Source: Sisyra terminalis
Lineage: Eukaryota > Arthropoda > Insecta > Neuroptera > Sisyridae
Direction: 5' to 3'
DNA length: 64,000 bases
Assembly (NCBI GenBank): GCA_958496175.1
Contig: OY292276.1
Location: forward strand, 27,298,001 to 27,362,000
A program made the translations under genes and the position numbers. The notes beneath the pieces are model-generated. The model saw nothing but the letters and a program-made list of their open reading frames with translations. It searched no databases and was not told the DNA's origin. This document shows positions 12,073 to 24,035 of the stretch, in pieces (the stretch's first letter is position 1; the number at the start of each line of letters is the position of its first letter).

Positions 12073-12786
12073 TAGTGTCCGACCGAAACTAGTTTTTATG
12101 ACTGAAACCAAAACCGAATTTCGGCATCAGTCTCAATTTCAATTGAAACCGAAACCGAACCTTCCATATAAGTTCATGTTTTCTTAGAAAAAAAGTTAAT
12201 CATAATTAGTCAGTCTTTACTTTTAAATCCTATAGGTATTCGTTAATCATTTAATCCCTAATATTTGAGCTAGTCATTAACATAACATATGATTTCATTT
12301 CTTATTTCAAATAAATTATTTATGCTAAAATAAGGGGTTGATTTGAAAGAACTGTTCCTAATATTTCATTTTGGTATTAGTTACGAATTACATAAAATAA
12401 TAAAAAAAAGTTACAAAACAAAACTACTTTCTACCAAATATGTTTAGGTACACAAAATATAAAATTATCTTTCTTATATTTTAAAAACAAAATAATTTCT
12501 TCTAAGCTTTGATCAGTTTTCTTTCGAACTGAAAAAAATATTAAAGGTAACTATTAAAAATACGAAACAAAATAGTAATGAAGTGGTAGTTATCAGTATT
12601 CATAAAAGAATCAAATAAAAAGTGAAAAACAATAATTTTTTAACATTTTTATCTCACGAATTCAGTTTCGGTTTCGGTCGTAGTTTCGGCTTGACGACAG
12701 TCGAAATCGAAACTAAGCCGAAACTCGTTTTTTGGCCGAAACTATGTCAAAACCGAAACCAAAACCAAAAGTTCGGTCGGACACTA
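12073..12786. mobile_element. hAT-type non-autonomous element with 8-bp TSD
   Basis: A 714-bp element with terminal inverted repeats TAGTGTCCGACCGAA and TTCGGTCGGACACTA. It is flanked by a perfect 8-bp target duplication TTATTTAG (12065-12072 and 12787-12794), the hallmark of hAT superfamily insertion. Both subterminal zones are arrays of the hexamer CCGAAA or its complement (for example 12108-12170 and 12661-12775), typical of transposase-binding subterminal repeats. The middle is AT-rich with no transposase. The perfect duplication suggests a fairly recent insertion. Confidence 0.92.
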
Positions 12787-15695
12787 TTATTTAGTTATGT
12801 TTCAAGGTTTTCATTCATTATAGAGCAATTTTCATTCGTTTAAACTTAAGTCAAAAAATATCGATTATATTCATTAGTGTAAAATAGTTACAGGAATACA
12901 AATGGAATTAAAATTTAAAAATATGATTAAAAGTATATATTGTCGTCTTATACGCTTCAAAAAGCCAAATTCTAATATAAAAACTTTATACGGTTGGAAA
13001 GGACTTCCATTTAATCAAAAAAATCAAATAATTGTGTTTATACATTATTTGAAATATATTACGGTCTTATTTATGTATTATGAATTACAAAAGTAAACTA
13101 TAAACATAAATTTGATCAAAAGTTCATACAAATGTATTATTGACGTATTACCCAGATACGTATTTCGATTATCGAGCAAGCTTCCTCAGTGGTCAACAAA
13201 AATAATAATATATTTGTTTACACTTTTAAAATATACTTATGCTTAAACTTTTATAAATTGTATTACATAAATAAGACCATAGGTAATATATTTTATATAT
13301 TGTTTAAATAATATATTTGTTTAAAGTCAACGAAAACATTTAATTTGGTCAAATCATTTTCTAAGAGTGGAAAAGTAAGGAATAACTGACCAAACACTAA
13401 AATTAAACTAAAAATTCATTTAATCAGTCATAAAAATCCATCATCATTGTGCAAAGTTTTGTGCATAAAACTCAACAATTTTGTGCGACTATTTCAAGGT
13501 CATTTGGAGCTTTAAAATAACAGCTTAAATTCTTTTTCAACATTTTTCCAGTTCCAGAACGTGTAATGGAATTTCGTCCTCAGCATCAGAATCTTTACAA
13601 TTTGCTTTTGAAAAAAGGATTTCATTGTTATGATATAAAGGAAACAATATCCTAATTCTTTGAAAGTTTTTCAAATAATAGAAAAAATAATCTTAGTAGG
13701 GATCCGCGGATATTTTATTACCTTCCTCGAAGTCGATAAATATAGCGAAACTATACAAGTAAATATCTATGACTATCATTCACATCTTTGTTGAATCTTC
13801 TGGAAAGGAGCATTCGATAGTCGGTAGTTTATAAAATTAACTGATTTTTGCCAGTCGAGAATGCAAGAAATTTAAGAAAACATTGCATTATACATTTTAA
13901 AAAGCAATCTTAGGAAGATAAGTTATGATTATATTTATCGGAAAATTTGAAAAAAAAACAGTTTAGAACTTTTTAAAACTATATTGAGTGACTTATTTCA
14001 ATTTAGAGGATAAATCTATTAATTACTTTTGACTTTAACTAGTAAAATTTGATTTTAATCTAAGACTGTTGATACGGTTTTTTCTCTCTTTATGTAAAGC
14101 TTTTATCTTTGATATAAATATTAGGTAGTGTAATATTATGTAAAATTAATAAGATGTCAATTAAGGAATATATGTGCTTTAATTAAAATAAAATTTCATG
14201 TTAAAAATAATTGTCCCTTAATAATTCTATTATTTTCCTTCCTGTATTATCCTTATTTGCTTAAAAATATATAGGTTTAATATACGCACACATGTACATT
14301 GTACACATATGAAGGTTTATGTGTAACCATTGTAGTTTCGGTTTTAGTAAGTTCAACAGTTAATTGTGGGAAAAAGGGATTCGCTGCAGTAGGAAGAATT
14401 TAACTTTACGAGTATTTGACCTTTCTTGGTGGAGCATATTTTACTATAGATTCGTGGATTGGGAGTTACTGCGATGACCTATAAATGCTTGAAAGAGAAA
14501 GGGATGAGACTCAAGCTGAAGTGTAAATATTGTCTCGAAGGTAAATATTTCCCTAGATGGAATGAGAAATGTTGATATTCTAACTGCGAAAATATTTCTA
14601 ATTTATTTATTTTTTTCAAGATTAATGTCAAAAGTTGAAAAGTTTCCTCTAAGCGATCAAAATATCTCACCCATATATTCTCACGAAAATACAATAGGCA
14701 GGTACATGGAAATAATTTTATTCTTATGTTTGAAGAGGAATAATAATAAAAGCTGGCAATTCAACTTGAAGATGAGTATTCAGTTGGTCTTTTTGTAAAA
14801 TCTGCACCAAATGTTTCATCCAACCATGGATAATGGTGGTTGAAAAAAAAATGAAAAACGTTCTTGAAAGCTAAATCAATTTAAAACTTAACTTCGCTTA
14901 CAATAGAAAAAGTTCGTAAATCAACACCAAGTACATATATCGTATTGTTATCTGTTTCTCTCAATATTTGCTCTGGTCAAGTATTTTATTCTCAATACGT
15001 AAATTGAGGAAAATGTCTTGTGTACAAACATCTTCAAATTTTAAATTAGGAACAAGACAAATAAAAGTGTTCTTTATTTTTATTAACTAGATAGATAAAC
15101 CAGTGAGAGGTTAGGCAAACGGATGGTTATTAGACTAGAAAAATTCTTAAGTTTCAATAAAAGTAAGTTTAATTATTTATTAAAAAAGTCAAATTATTTC
15201 AAAAATTTAAACATGCATATGTCAACTCAGAATAGGGAAAAAAGAAGGAACGATGGTAGGCAGTACAAGTAATGTGGATATTTATACAAACCATTTAACC
15301 TTTCTACCTAACCTCTTCTTAACCCTTTCCTCAACTCAAAAACTATTTACCTTACGTGACAATTTTGCATACTAAAAATAGCTTTCTTATCATCAAATTT
15401 TCATGAATGAATCTGTTATAACTTCTCAAGCCTTAAACGCGCAAAAAAAGTATTAATTTTTCTATTCACTCATAATCACTGAAACTTCGAAACGACCTAG
15501 AAACTTGAAATTTAGCATCCCAAAGAAAGATCATTATATATACACTAAAAAAAATGTTGACACCTAAGTTTTATTTTTTGAAAGCAACAAAATAGTTTCT
15601 ACTACTGAATCAAGCTTAATATTACTAAACTAATATTACCTTAAATTCTCAAATATAACGTCTGCGTTATACAAGGTTGTTCTTGTAAATTTTTC
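12787..15695. other. AT-rich spacer with part of repeat I
   Basis: No supported gene. 13140-13330 shares TCGAAATACGTATCTGGG (on minus, from 13171 back to 13150) with 38017-38034. Beyond that, similar AT-rich stretches (ATTGTATTACATAAATAAG at 13258 and ATTATATTACATACGTAAAT at 38102) suggest two rearranged copies of one repeat. Confidence 0.4.
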
Positions 15696-16115
15696 AAAGG
15701 ATCTAGCCGATTAATCATTTGAAAGCTGCACTCGTGTCTAATGACGGGATCTTTCCTTGTTTTTGTTGTTTTTCATCTAAGAGATAGTCGTACTGGGTTG
15801 TCTTCCCCATTATTTCGATACTATAGGGGTTAGGGGTTTGAATTTAAGTGTATTATATAAAAACCAGGTAAGATCCCTTCATTAGATGCGAGTGTAGTTT
15901 TCAAATGCTTAAGCAGGCCATTCACACTTCGACTTGCAGTCCAACTAGTTGGACTACTAGTTTGATCGCCTAAATGATCCGACTAGTATGACTAGACATC
16001 CAACTTCCAACAACACCATTCACGGCCCGACTTGAGATCCAACTTCGAAAGTCGGACCACAAGTTGGACTGCAAGTCGGAGCGTGAATGGCCTGCTTTAA
16101 TCGGCTAGATCCTTT
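15696..16115. mobile_element. Inverted-repeat element, host of a nested MITE
   Basis: The left arm (15696-15752: AAAGGATCTAGCCGATTAAT onward) is matched in inverted orientation by the right arm (15872-15911 plus 16100-16115). The right arm is interrupted by the MITE at 15912-16096. Removing the MITE and one TTA copy restores the pairing of both arms across the break. There is no coding capacity, and the outer element's class and target duplication are not clear. Confidence 0.8.
15912..16096. mobile_element. Harbinger-like MITE with TTA duplication
   Basis: A 185-bp element with inverted ends AGCAGGCCATTCAC and GTGAATGGCCTGCT. It is flanked by TTA on both sides (15909-15911, 16097-16099). A 3-bp TWA duplication is characteristic of PIF/Harbinger. 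Both arms continue with a GACTTGCAGTCCAACT-type sequence, and a further internal copy of the terminal motif begins near 16017. The opposite arm of the host element provides the empty-site sequence, so the duplication is well supported. Confidence 0.85.
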
Positions 16116-16221
16116 ACTTGATACGGCTTTTATATGTTACCGGCCAAACTCAATTTCAGGCCCAATTATTTTTGCAATAGAGTAGAAAAATTGTATTTTT
16201 CATATCTGGCTGTTTTCTCTT

Positions 16222-16868
16222 TTTTGAAGTTGTACTTCTTTAGCGGTGTTATGAAAAAATTATGAGACTCAATTTTTAACAAAGGTGACGCTAATCGCTA
16301 CAGTAGGAAATTGCTCGCAAGGAGTTAACGAGCAACTTCAAACCGAAGCTGGCAGATTTTTGGGTTCAAGTCCATTTTAGCCCACCCACAATCTGGCAAC
16401 GTTGCATTTTCGACTTTGTTTTTTATTCTATTCGCGATTAAATCGGTCCATAATGAAAATTAAGCCACAAAAGAGAAAATTATACCATATTATAATTGAA
16501 TTAGCAAAAATATCGCGAATAGAATAAAAAACAAAATAGAAAATGCAACGTTGCCAGATTGTGGGTGTGCTAAAATGGACTTGAATCGATTTTTGGGAGC
16601 GATTTAGATTAAAAACGCAAATAAGTCGACCGAGTCGATCGCTAGCCAAGGTTTTGTTTTTCGGTTGTGGGAACCAACTGATATAATCGCGACGCCGAAG
16701 TTAAAAAGTGGCAGAAAGATAACAGCCACCGTCAGTTATTATTTTATATCTGGAATAACGATATGGTTGAACTTATAATAAAATTTTCAATTGTTATATT
16801 TTGAACCATATCCATATACACAATAGTTCAAATACCTAATACCATAATTTTAAACATTCAGGAAATAT
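16222..16868 (+). repeat. Dispersed repeat H, interrupted copy
   Basis: Starts TTTGAAGTTGTACTTCTTTA and contains CGCTACAGTAGGAAATTGCT, AAGTCGACCGAGTCGATCGC, AACCAACTGATATAATCG and AAGTTAAAAAGTGGCAGAAA. All have close equivalents in the same order at 58592-59010. It is interrupted by the MITE at 16365-16585. It has no intact reading frame. Confidence 0.75.
16365..16585. mobile_element. Palindromic MITE of the 'TTGGCTCA' family (copy 2)
   Basis: The inverted ends TTCAAGTCCATTTTAGC and GCTAAAATGGACTTGAA enclose CACAATCTGGCAACGTTGC and its complement. It sits inside repeat H. The host sequence GATTTTTGGG occurs on both sides (16355-16364 and 16588-16597), but only once in the uninterrupted paralogue at about 58732-58741. 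This gives a target duplication of about 9-10 bp, a length expected of Mutator-like elements. That class assignment is inference. Confidence 0.85.
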
Positions 16869-17349
16869 CCTATATGGATTCTAACCGAATTTTCATAATA
16901 AAGTCATTTTTTCTTTGCAAATATTTGCTTAGCATCAACTCTCTGAAAATCAATTTTCAATCAATAAAATTAAACGAAAATTATTTCTCGTTGCCAAAAT
17001 TTTTAATCCGTACCTGACCTACAAGCCTCCACAATAATAAATCCTAGTCGTTTAAAAGATATATTACTGTTAACCGTACATTCTTAAGAAACGTCCGGAA
17101 AATATGAGTAAAGAGAATTTCATGAATTTCTTTTCAAAGACCGAAGTAAAAAATAACTCAATTTTTTACATATCTTTTTATAAGCTGTAAATTTCAAAGT
17201 ACTACAGCATTATTGTTTGAGATAAGGAAATTGATCTCCAAAAATAAGGTTTGATTTCAGGTTCATTCTTTGAAAGTAGTTGGATTTGAAGTTCAACTTT
17301 CTATAAACTTAATGTAGCAAACCGCAACTGTTCGTTTAATGTTTTGTTG
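16869..17349. other. AT-rich spacer, nothing recognised
   Basis: No gene, inverted-repeat element or repeat relationship was found in this stretch. Confidence 0.4.
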
Positions 17350-17600
17350 TATTTATGCTGGAAAAGAGACAGGGAACAAAGATTGTATTAGTGAGTACCA
17401 AATATGAGTGAAAACAAAATACAATAATCATTGTCTCAAATTTGAACCAAGTGATTGTTGTCATTTGCTTCAACTGTCATTTCATGTACTGCCCTCATTT
17501 CATTTCATTCAATTGCCAATTTTTGCCGTTTGTCTCTTGTGTCAGTGTTGGGCTATGAATATTTCACGGGTAGTTACTAGTAGTCTTATAATTTTTATCA
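17350..17600 (+). repeat. Dispersed repeat G, uninterrupted copy
   Basis: Aligns with the minus strand of 8405-9030 but lacks the 413-bp insertion: CTCTTGTGTCAGTGTTGGGC is continuous here. The 74-codon plus frame at 17408-17632 runs through it and has no recognisable domain, so it is treated as a chance frame. Confidence 0.65.
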
Positions 17601-17859
17601 AATTTATGTCACAAGTGTATATTGAATCTTAGAGCTAGCTTCCACTTAATAATATAACTATCTCGTTCTAAATTTTTAATCCATGAAAAGAGAAGGAGTA
17701 TAACTTATATAACATCTATCGTTTTCAGGCTCTCAAACTAAAAGACAGAGTTTATTTCAGCAAAAAAAAATATTATTTCAAATATTGAAAATAAATACAA
17801 GTTTTGTTTACCGCACAACTTGAACTAGATACTCTTTACGATACAAAAAAGTACTTTTT

Positions 17860-18485
17860 TTTAAATCAATTATCCAATAGACCCAATGTACATGATCTAA
17901 AAATAATTGTAAATGTTTTAAACATTTTCTAAGCTAATACCAAAACACAATGAAGCTGTGAATTTTCTTTACTAGATACAACTTAAGAAATACTCATTTA
18001 AAAATGCTAAAAAAATCGTATATGTATATGACGTATACATAACGTCACAATACGATACTTTAAAATCCCATGGATATTTCCTGTAACATAATATGTAGAT
18101 TAAAACAGCGGGAAAAGTTGTTTAAATCGTTTATACATTATGTTATTGATTTTGATCATTTACTATTCCTAAGGAAAAAACTTGATAGTTATTTTTAGGA
18201 TATCAAAAAGGGTTTTCTATGGCAAAAAAATGGGAAAAATGTCAAATATGTGTAAATTGTTACTATGGTAACTGATCAATGATCTGATATCTCGAATTCA
18301 AAACGGGTACTGATACGGACTATGACGTCACAGAAAATCCATAAGCACACTTATCGTTTTCGGATTCTCATTTGCTCATTAAAATCAAACCTTTTTTTCT
18401 GTCAAAATACAAGTTTTTTTTAACTTAAAATTGGTTTTCCTCATAATATTAATAAAGTCCTTTATCGGTTAAAAAAATAAAATAA
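17860..18485 (+). repeat. Dispersed repeat D with CRE site (copy 1)
   Basis: Shares in order: ATCTAAAAATAATT, a TTTAAAAATGC block, GTCACAATACGATACTTTAAA, TGACGTCACAGAA (18323-18335), a CATAAGC-type block and CGGATTCTCATTTGCT with 20190-20832. It matches 49015-49640 in inverted orientation. It carries a perfect TGACGTCA. No coding frame was seen, and the class of element is unknown. Confidence 0.75.
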
Positions 18486-19455
18486 AAATGTACACATACT
18501 TTATTATTAGTGAGGACTTATACTTGTACAGTGAACTTTTAGTCTTGGTCTTGTACATAATTAAAAATTACTAGCAAAATAATATTTTTTCCAATCATTA
18601 ACTCAGCCTTTTTTTTTAAATGGCCAAATCTTTTGTTTCATCCAATAGAAATCCAGAATTCCAATGTGATGGAGCTAAGTGGATTTTATGCTCTAACTGT
18701 AATATATTTATTAATAAACTAAGCCCAGAGAAAAGAGGTTGATTATCGAATAAAAATGGACAATAACAAAACAATTGATGGAGTTAATGGACTATTATTT
18801 GTGCCAATCAATACATAAGAAACTAAATGGAATTTCAGTCTCCCTTATACAATAGTTGGATGATGGTTAGATGTAAAAGCTGGGTAACAATATAAATCTA
18901 TCAAGAAAAATAAAATAAAAATGAACAATCCTGTTTCGCGAGAAAACTCTTTAGATTATTGTTTAGAATATAACTACTCGTACCGCTATAAATAGTAAAT
19001 TATAAATTCTGAGTGAGAAATTCTTACATGAAAAAGAATTGCTAAAAATTTATATATAAGTTTTTAGTGTTACAGTTTATGTTTTGTTTTTCTGTCATAA
19101 AGAAGAAACAATTACAGATTCGAGTTGTACATTGTTTTCAATTATACTTACATCTGGAATTGACATAGTGGTTTATAAAGTGGAAATAACCGTTATCGCT
19201 ATTAAATTGTTATCGATTTTTAAAATTAAATAATTTTTCAGAAATGATGTTACGAAACGATATTTCCGTTAAGAAAGAATATTCTTATATATTTTAAATA
19301 AATAAATAAAAAGGAAACTGTGTCAGTTGTCGTTATTTGATCAAAAGTCGTTGCATTCAACGAAGTGAGAAATTTGCTTTTAACTCCAACATCACCTGTT
19401 AACGTACGACAACAGCACTGGGTTTCGAATGATTTTCCGTTTTTCGTTTTAATTC
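18486..19455. other. AT-rich spacer, nothing recognised
   Basis: No supported gene or structured repeat was found. Confidence 0.4.
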
Positions 19456-19490
19456 AAAAAAAAAATAAATAAATAAATAAATAAATAAAA
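19456..19490. repeat. AAAT microsatellite
   Basis: A run of A followed by about six uninterrupted AAAT units. Confidence 0.9.
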
Positions 19491-20189
19491 CTGCTCAGTC
19501 TAAAATACAAAAAGTGTAGGTAAGTTGATATACTTTCCTGATTGAAATTCTATACTTTCTCTGTGTACAAAAGCCCACGATTTCATATATTGAATTTACC
19601 TCATTCCATATCATTACTAGAATATGATTATACGAATGCAAATCAAGTAAGCATATACGTATAAAGAGAACGAATTTTTCCAACGTATATAGCAATTTAA
19701 TTGAACATTTTTCAAGTAAATGCTATTCTTTTAATTTGTAATTGACACAGCTACACAATTTTAAATGAATTTTCCATTTTTAGATATTATTTTCTCAGTT
19801 TGTTTGAAATGTTTCAATGTGGAAAATATGCTAACGAGAAAAATATGTTATGCCTACATAGTATGGATTCATGGATGTCAATATTGGGATTGAAATGTTG
19901 AAAAACTTAAAACGAAAAGATATGAAAGTGGTATATTTGGGTATAAACGTGAACACATATGTATATCTACCTATCAACACACAATTTTCATCAAATTTAG
20001 GCTTGTTATTTTTAGCAAATGGATTTCATCCAATATCAAGGATTGGCAGGATGTGCGTACAAAATAAACGGAAAAATCTTATAAGGAGTTTTAGTGTTTC
20101 TTTAGTATTTATGCCAACAACTTTTTAGTTCCAAGTTTCCTATTTTTACCTCCTTAATATTACATTTGGTTTCAAAACGAATAGCTTTT
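19491..20189. other. AT-rich spacer, nothing recognised
   Basis: Short frames on both strands (for example 19495-19695 minus, 19871-20128 plus) encode nothing recognisable. Confidence 0.4.
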
Positions 20190-20832
20190 CCATAAAAATA
20201 ATGCACATAATCTAAAAATAATTTTAAAAATGTTCTAAATTTATTTCAAAACATAGTGTAGCTGTTTTATTTTAACTCTACTTGATAAAATTTATTAAAT
20301 ACCTTTTTATTTAAAAATGCAAAAAAAAATGCCTAAAACACGCTCCTATCGGCCCGGCATTAAAATAACGTCACAATACGAAACTTTAAAATCCCATGAA
20401 GGTTTTCCTATGACAAAGGTACTTAAATTCAAAAGGTAAGCTTATTTAATTTATTTAAACATTATGTTAATGATTAAAACCATTTATAATCTACACAGCC
20501 TCTATTCCTAAGGAAAAATTTGATAGTACTTTTTAACGTATAGAAATGTTTTAAATGGCGAAAAATTGGGAAAAATCTCAAAAATTACGTAAATTATTTC
20601 TGTTTCTATGGTAAAAAATCAATGATCTGTTTATATATTGGTTTTAATACGCGTGCTGATGTGTACTGTAACGTCACAGAAGACCCATAAGCTTATTTAT
20701 CGTTGTCGGATTCTCATTTGCTTATTAAAATTAAAACTTTTTTTTTGGCCAAAGTATAAGTTTTTAATTACTAAAAATTAGGGTTTTTCACATTAGTAAT
20801 ATCGATTAAAAAAAAAATAAAATAAAAGTGTG
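20190..20832 (+). repeat. Dispersed repeat D (copy 2)
   Basis: Same order of blocks as 17860-18485, including AACGTCACAATACGAAACTT, ACGTCACAGAAGACCCATAA and GTCGGATTCTCATTTGCTTA. The CRE site here is mutated to TAACGTCA (20669-20676). This copy also retains CGGCCCGGCATTAAA, matched by ATGCCGGGCAGC near 49449 in copy 3. Confidence 0.75.
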
Positions 20833-21050
20833 CATATTATCTATTAAAGATAATGTATACAGTGTTCACATTGTCATGTGATTTTTTTATAGTTACTTAC
20901 TGTCACTTTTTGAAGTTATACTTCTTTAGACGCACTTTGAGTGGGAAAAATTAAATGGTGTTACGGAAGTTGATTTGGGGGGTTATGTTCACTGAACAAT
21001 ATACAAATTTGGATTGAACAAAACAAAATCCAACTGCACATGTGCCCAAT
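20833..21050 (+). repeat. Repeat-H-like 5' fragment
   Basis: Contains TTTTTGAAGTTATACTTCTT and an AGTGGGAAAAATTAAATGGT segment related to 10150-10260 (inverted) and to the beginnings of the repeat-H copies at 16222 and 58592. The rest of repeat H is absent. Confidence 0.5.
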
Positions 21051-21310
21051 CAGGTAGCTTCTGTTATATTTAAAAGGTGTACCAATGTATTTGTTTTTGG
21101 AGTCCAAATATAATTTTTATTTTTTTAAACCTTGTAAATTAGTTAAGAGCAATCCGATTTTTTTAAATTTAATGAACTGAATTTAATAAATTAAATTTAA
21201 AAAAACGGATTGTTCTTAACTAATTTACAAGGTTTAAAAAATAAAAATTATATTTGGACTCCAAAAACAAATACATTGGTACACCTTTTAAATATAACAG
21301 AAGTTACCTG
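21051..21310. mobile_element. Near-perfect foldback element, ~120-bp arms
   Basis: The sequence from CAGGTAGCTTCTGTTATATT reads inward through GGTGTACCAATGTATTTG, GGAGTCCAAATATAATTT and CCTTGTAAATTAGTTAAG. It is then repeated as its reverse complement out to AAGTTACCTG at 21310. By eye only about three differences separate the arms, with a short AT-rich centre near 21176-21189. There is no coding capacity. It resembles a snap-back MITE, and the two arms are too alike to be old and unconstrained. Confidence 0.9.
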
Positions 21311-21423
21311 AAAAGAAGCAATGGTTGAAGACCTGGAGAGATTTTGAAATTTGACGAAGCATTTTGGGAAACTAAACTTTAATTTAATAGCACGAATTAA
21401 TATAGCACGAAAAGCTTTCAAAA

Positions 21424-21605
21424 TATTAATATTTATATAGAAAAGCTCTAAACATTAACTTAACATTACATAGAATTTTTCGGGAAGATATGCTAGACAA
21501 CTTTTTTTTCCCGAACTCTTGAACGACCAAAAAATACCAAAATATTTCGTAGTTATTACTTACAAATTACAAAAATTTAATGCTAACTTGATGGACGTTT
21601 ATTAT
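21424..21605 (+). repeat. Dispersed repeat J (copy 1)
   Basis: Shares the order ATTTATA, TTAACTTA, CACTACATA or its variant, then CTTGAACNACCAAAAA, AAAATATTT-GTAGTTAT and TAACTTGAT with 32614-32800. The element class is unknown. Confidence 0.6.
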
Positions 21606-21837
21606 TGATGCACAAGTATAAAATCAGCATCTTATTTATAATGGTTGGACTTAATCTTGATCGATTTTTCAGCGCAAGAGGACCGGAGAAAACACTGGCA
21701 AGTGGAAAGTACCGGGTTGTAGTAGGTTGAAAACTTATATACATTTTATTATATGTTTGTAGTGTCCGATTAATTCTTCACTAATAAATATAGTACACAA
21801 TTGAAATTATTTTTTTTTATTTAAATTGTATTGAAAC

Positions 21838-24035
21838 TAGCTGACCCAGCAAACTTCGTACTGCCTAACATGCAATGAACGTAGTGTTTTATGAATGAAT
21901 ATTTTAGTTGCACTTAGTTTAAATTCTTAATAATAAAATGAACAAAATTAGGTTCAATACTTCATTAGAATAATAAATATATAAAAAGAAAAGAAAAAGT
22001 AAATAAAAAAAATCAATTATTTCAATTGCAAGTCAGTCAACACATTTCGTAGGCCTAAAATGTTAAGCTGCTAAGTTCTATTTAACAGTGTTTTCAGGGA
22101 AAGGAATAAAAATGAATATAAGCTTTATAAGTTACTACAAAAAGCAGGTTTCCGATTCGTGTTATATATTGAGAAATGACTATATTTAAAGAGATTTATC
22201 AGTTTGTCATTCGATAGAATTTTTTATTCCTTCTTATTGGAACAAAAAAACAGAAATTTTTAAAAGTGGGCTGAGCAAATTGAGACTTTAGGCTGACGAT
22301 TTGCTTTATTGAAGCTATGTATTTGGGTTCATGCGTTGCCCTTGGATTGATTTTCTCCATTGAAGCATCTTGCCATTACATTGACATACCAAGTTTGTCA
22401 AATCACATGTCATCAATATATAAAATAAAGTAGGGATAGTTAGACCAATTAGAACTAAAAAAATGACTGGACCGATTTTGATGATATATGATTTGTTAGA
22501 TTCGTCTTCGTTCCAAATAGCAGAATAACTATTGACATATCTTAACAATAAACGGAAAAAAATGAATAAAATTGCAGTGCAATTGGCAGTTCACGTCACC
22601 TACACTTATATGTCAATTTAATATTGTCAGTAATTTTTATTTAAGAAACGCATATAACCATTGAAACCATTGGAAGTTTGACGCAATGACTCACTATGCT
22701 TTGAAGGCGTAATGATTTTACTGATCGGCGATTTCTCCCAAACATTGCTAATCATTCTTAGTTCAGATTCTGTCAATAAAATAAAAACCTCTTTAAAATC
22801 ACAGAATGCGACACAATGTGAAAAAAATTTCAGCTGGCAACATGAGTTGCGTTGCGAAATGATCCATCTACTGAAGAATTTTCCAAACAATTTTTGAATC
22901 TCGATAATGGCAGTGTTCTTGTCGACGAATCAAGCGTATTGACTTCATTTCCTTCGAATTTTGTCTCATTCGAAAAAATTTTACCTAATTCCTGGCTTTT
23001 TTATAAAACAACAGAATAACGTTTTAATCAGTTTAATTAGAATAAAATTTCAAACCAATAACACGGCTATTACCGATATTCATTCATTTCTAGGATAAAT
23101 CTTCTGCAGATGGATCGTTCAGCAATGCAATGTTTTCTTCCAGGTGAAATTTCTTTATATGGTTCCATAAATTTGATAATTTAAGGCAAGCATTTATTTT
23201 TTAGACAGAAGTCGATCCTTAATGTCTGAAGTCGTCCGCTTCTGTAATTCGAAATCCAGAACAACTAATCTGAAAAAGTGTTTTCTTAACAATTTATCGA
23301 TATTGGCAATGGCAAAATTTCTGTTCACACATCATCCAGATACATTACTTTCCCTATCAATTTTTGCCACTTTACTAAGTTAAAGACCGAACTCATCGAA
23401 ATGGTGTTCCCAAACTACTCAAAATTACAAAAATTATATTTGGTTAAGCAAGCATGTCATATTGGCTCCAAAAACGTTGATTAAGTACAACGAAATGAGT
23501 ATTCAGATTCAAAATAAGATAATTGGCGAATTAATGCCTTGCAACTCGGTTGATTCCATTACTAATCAAGATGATGTTGACAATAGAATAGATTATATTA
23601 AACAAATTAAAATACATCGTACATAATTTTGCACGCACTGCGTTGTGATACATAATAAATACAAAATGAAATACCAAAATTACGTGGACTTACAATCTTG
23701 ACTTACAGCACTCTCCCAAAATATGAATTAAATAATTATTTTAACACAAATTAAATAAATAAAAATGTCAAACTCATACGTTGCTAAGAGTTTTTCAATA
23801 TAAATCACAGGAATCGATGATTACAAATAATATATAAGCGTAAATAATAGTAGGCGTAAAAATTTGCAGAAGATATCGAGGGACTCCTTAATCTTCTAGA
23901 GGTATGAAATATACTTTACGTCCAGTTCTCATGCCTACCGAATATACATAGAAAATTTTATGAAAATCGGTCCAGCCGTTTCGGGGGAGTTTGGCTACAA
24001 ACACCGTGACACGAGATTTTTATATATAAGACAAG
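21838..24035 (+). mobile_element. Decayed transposable element, class uncertain
   Basis: The left end reads CTAGCTGACCCAGCAAACTT and CGTACTGCC. The right end reads AAATCGGTCCAGCCGTTTCG, then ACCGTGACACGAGA and TTTTTATATATAAGA. I know this pair of end types from many arthropod repeat copies, but I cannot assign a superfamily without a search. A second ATCGGTCCAGTC-like segment lies inside on the minus strand (about 22467-22485). Short frames such as 22315-22548 and 22627-22890 (minus) have no recognisable domains. The interior may be composite. Confidence 0.5.

Noticed and set aside
13141..13190. Hammerhead-ribozyme-like pattern CTGAGGA...CGAAATAC on minus (also 37995)
   Set aside because: The segment between the two core boxes cannot form a convincing stem II, and the 38-kb copy has changed the core (CTGAGAA).
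22315..22890. Minus frames with a hydrophobic segment, possible chemoreceptor exons
   Set aside because: The nucleotide sequence includes an AAAATCGGTCCAGTC phrase that also occurs near the end of the same decayed element, so this is repeat DNA. No receptor signature was seen.
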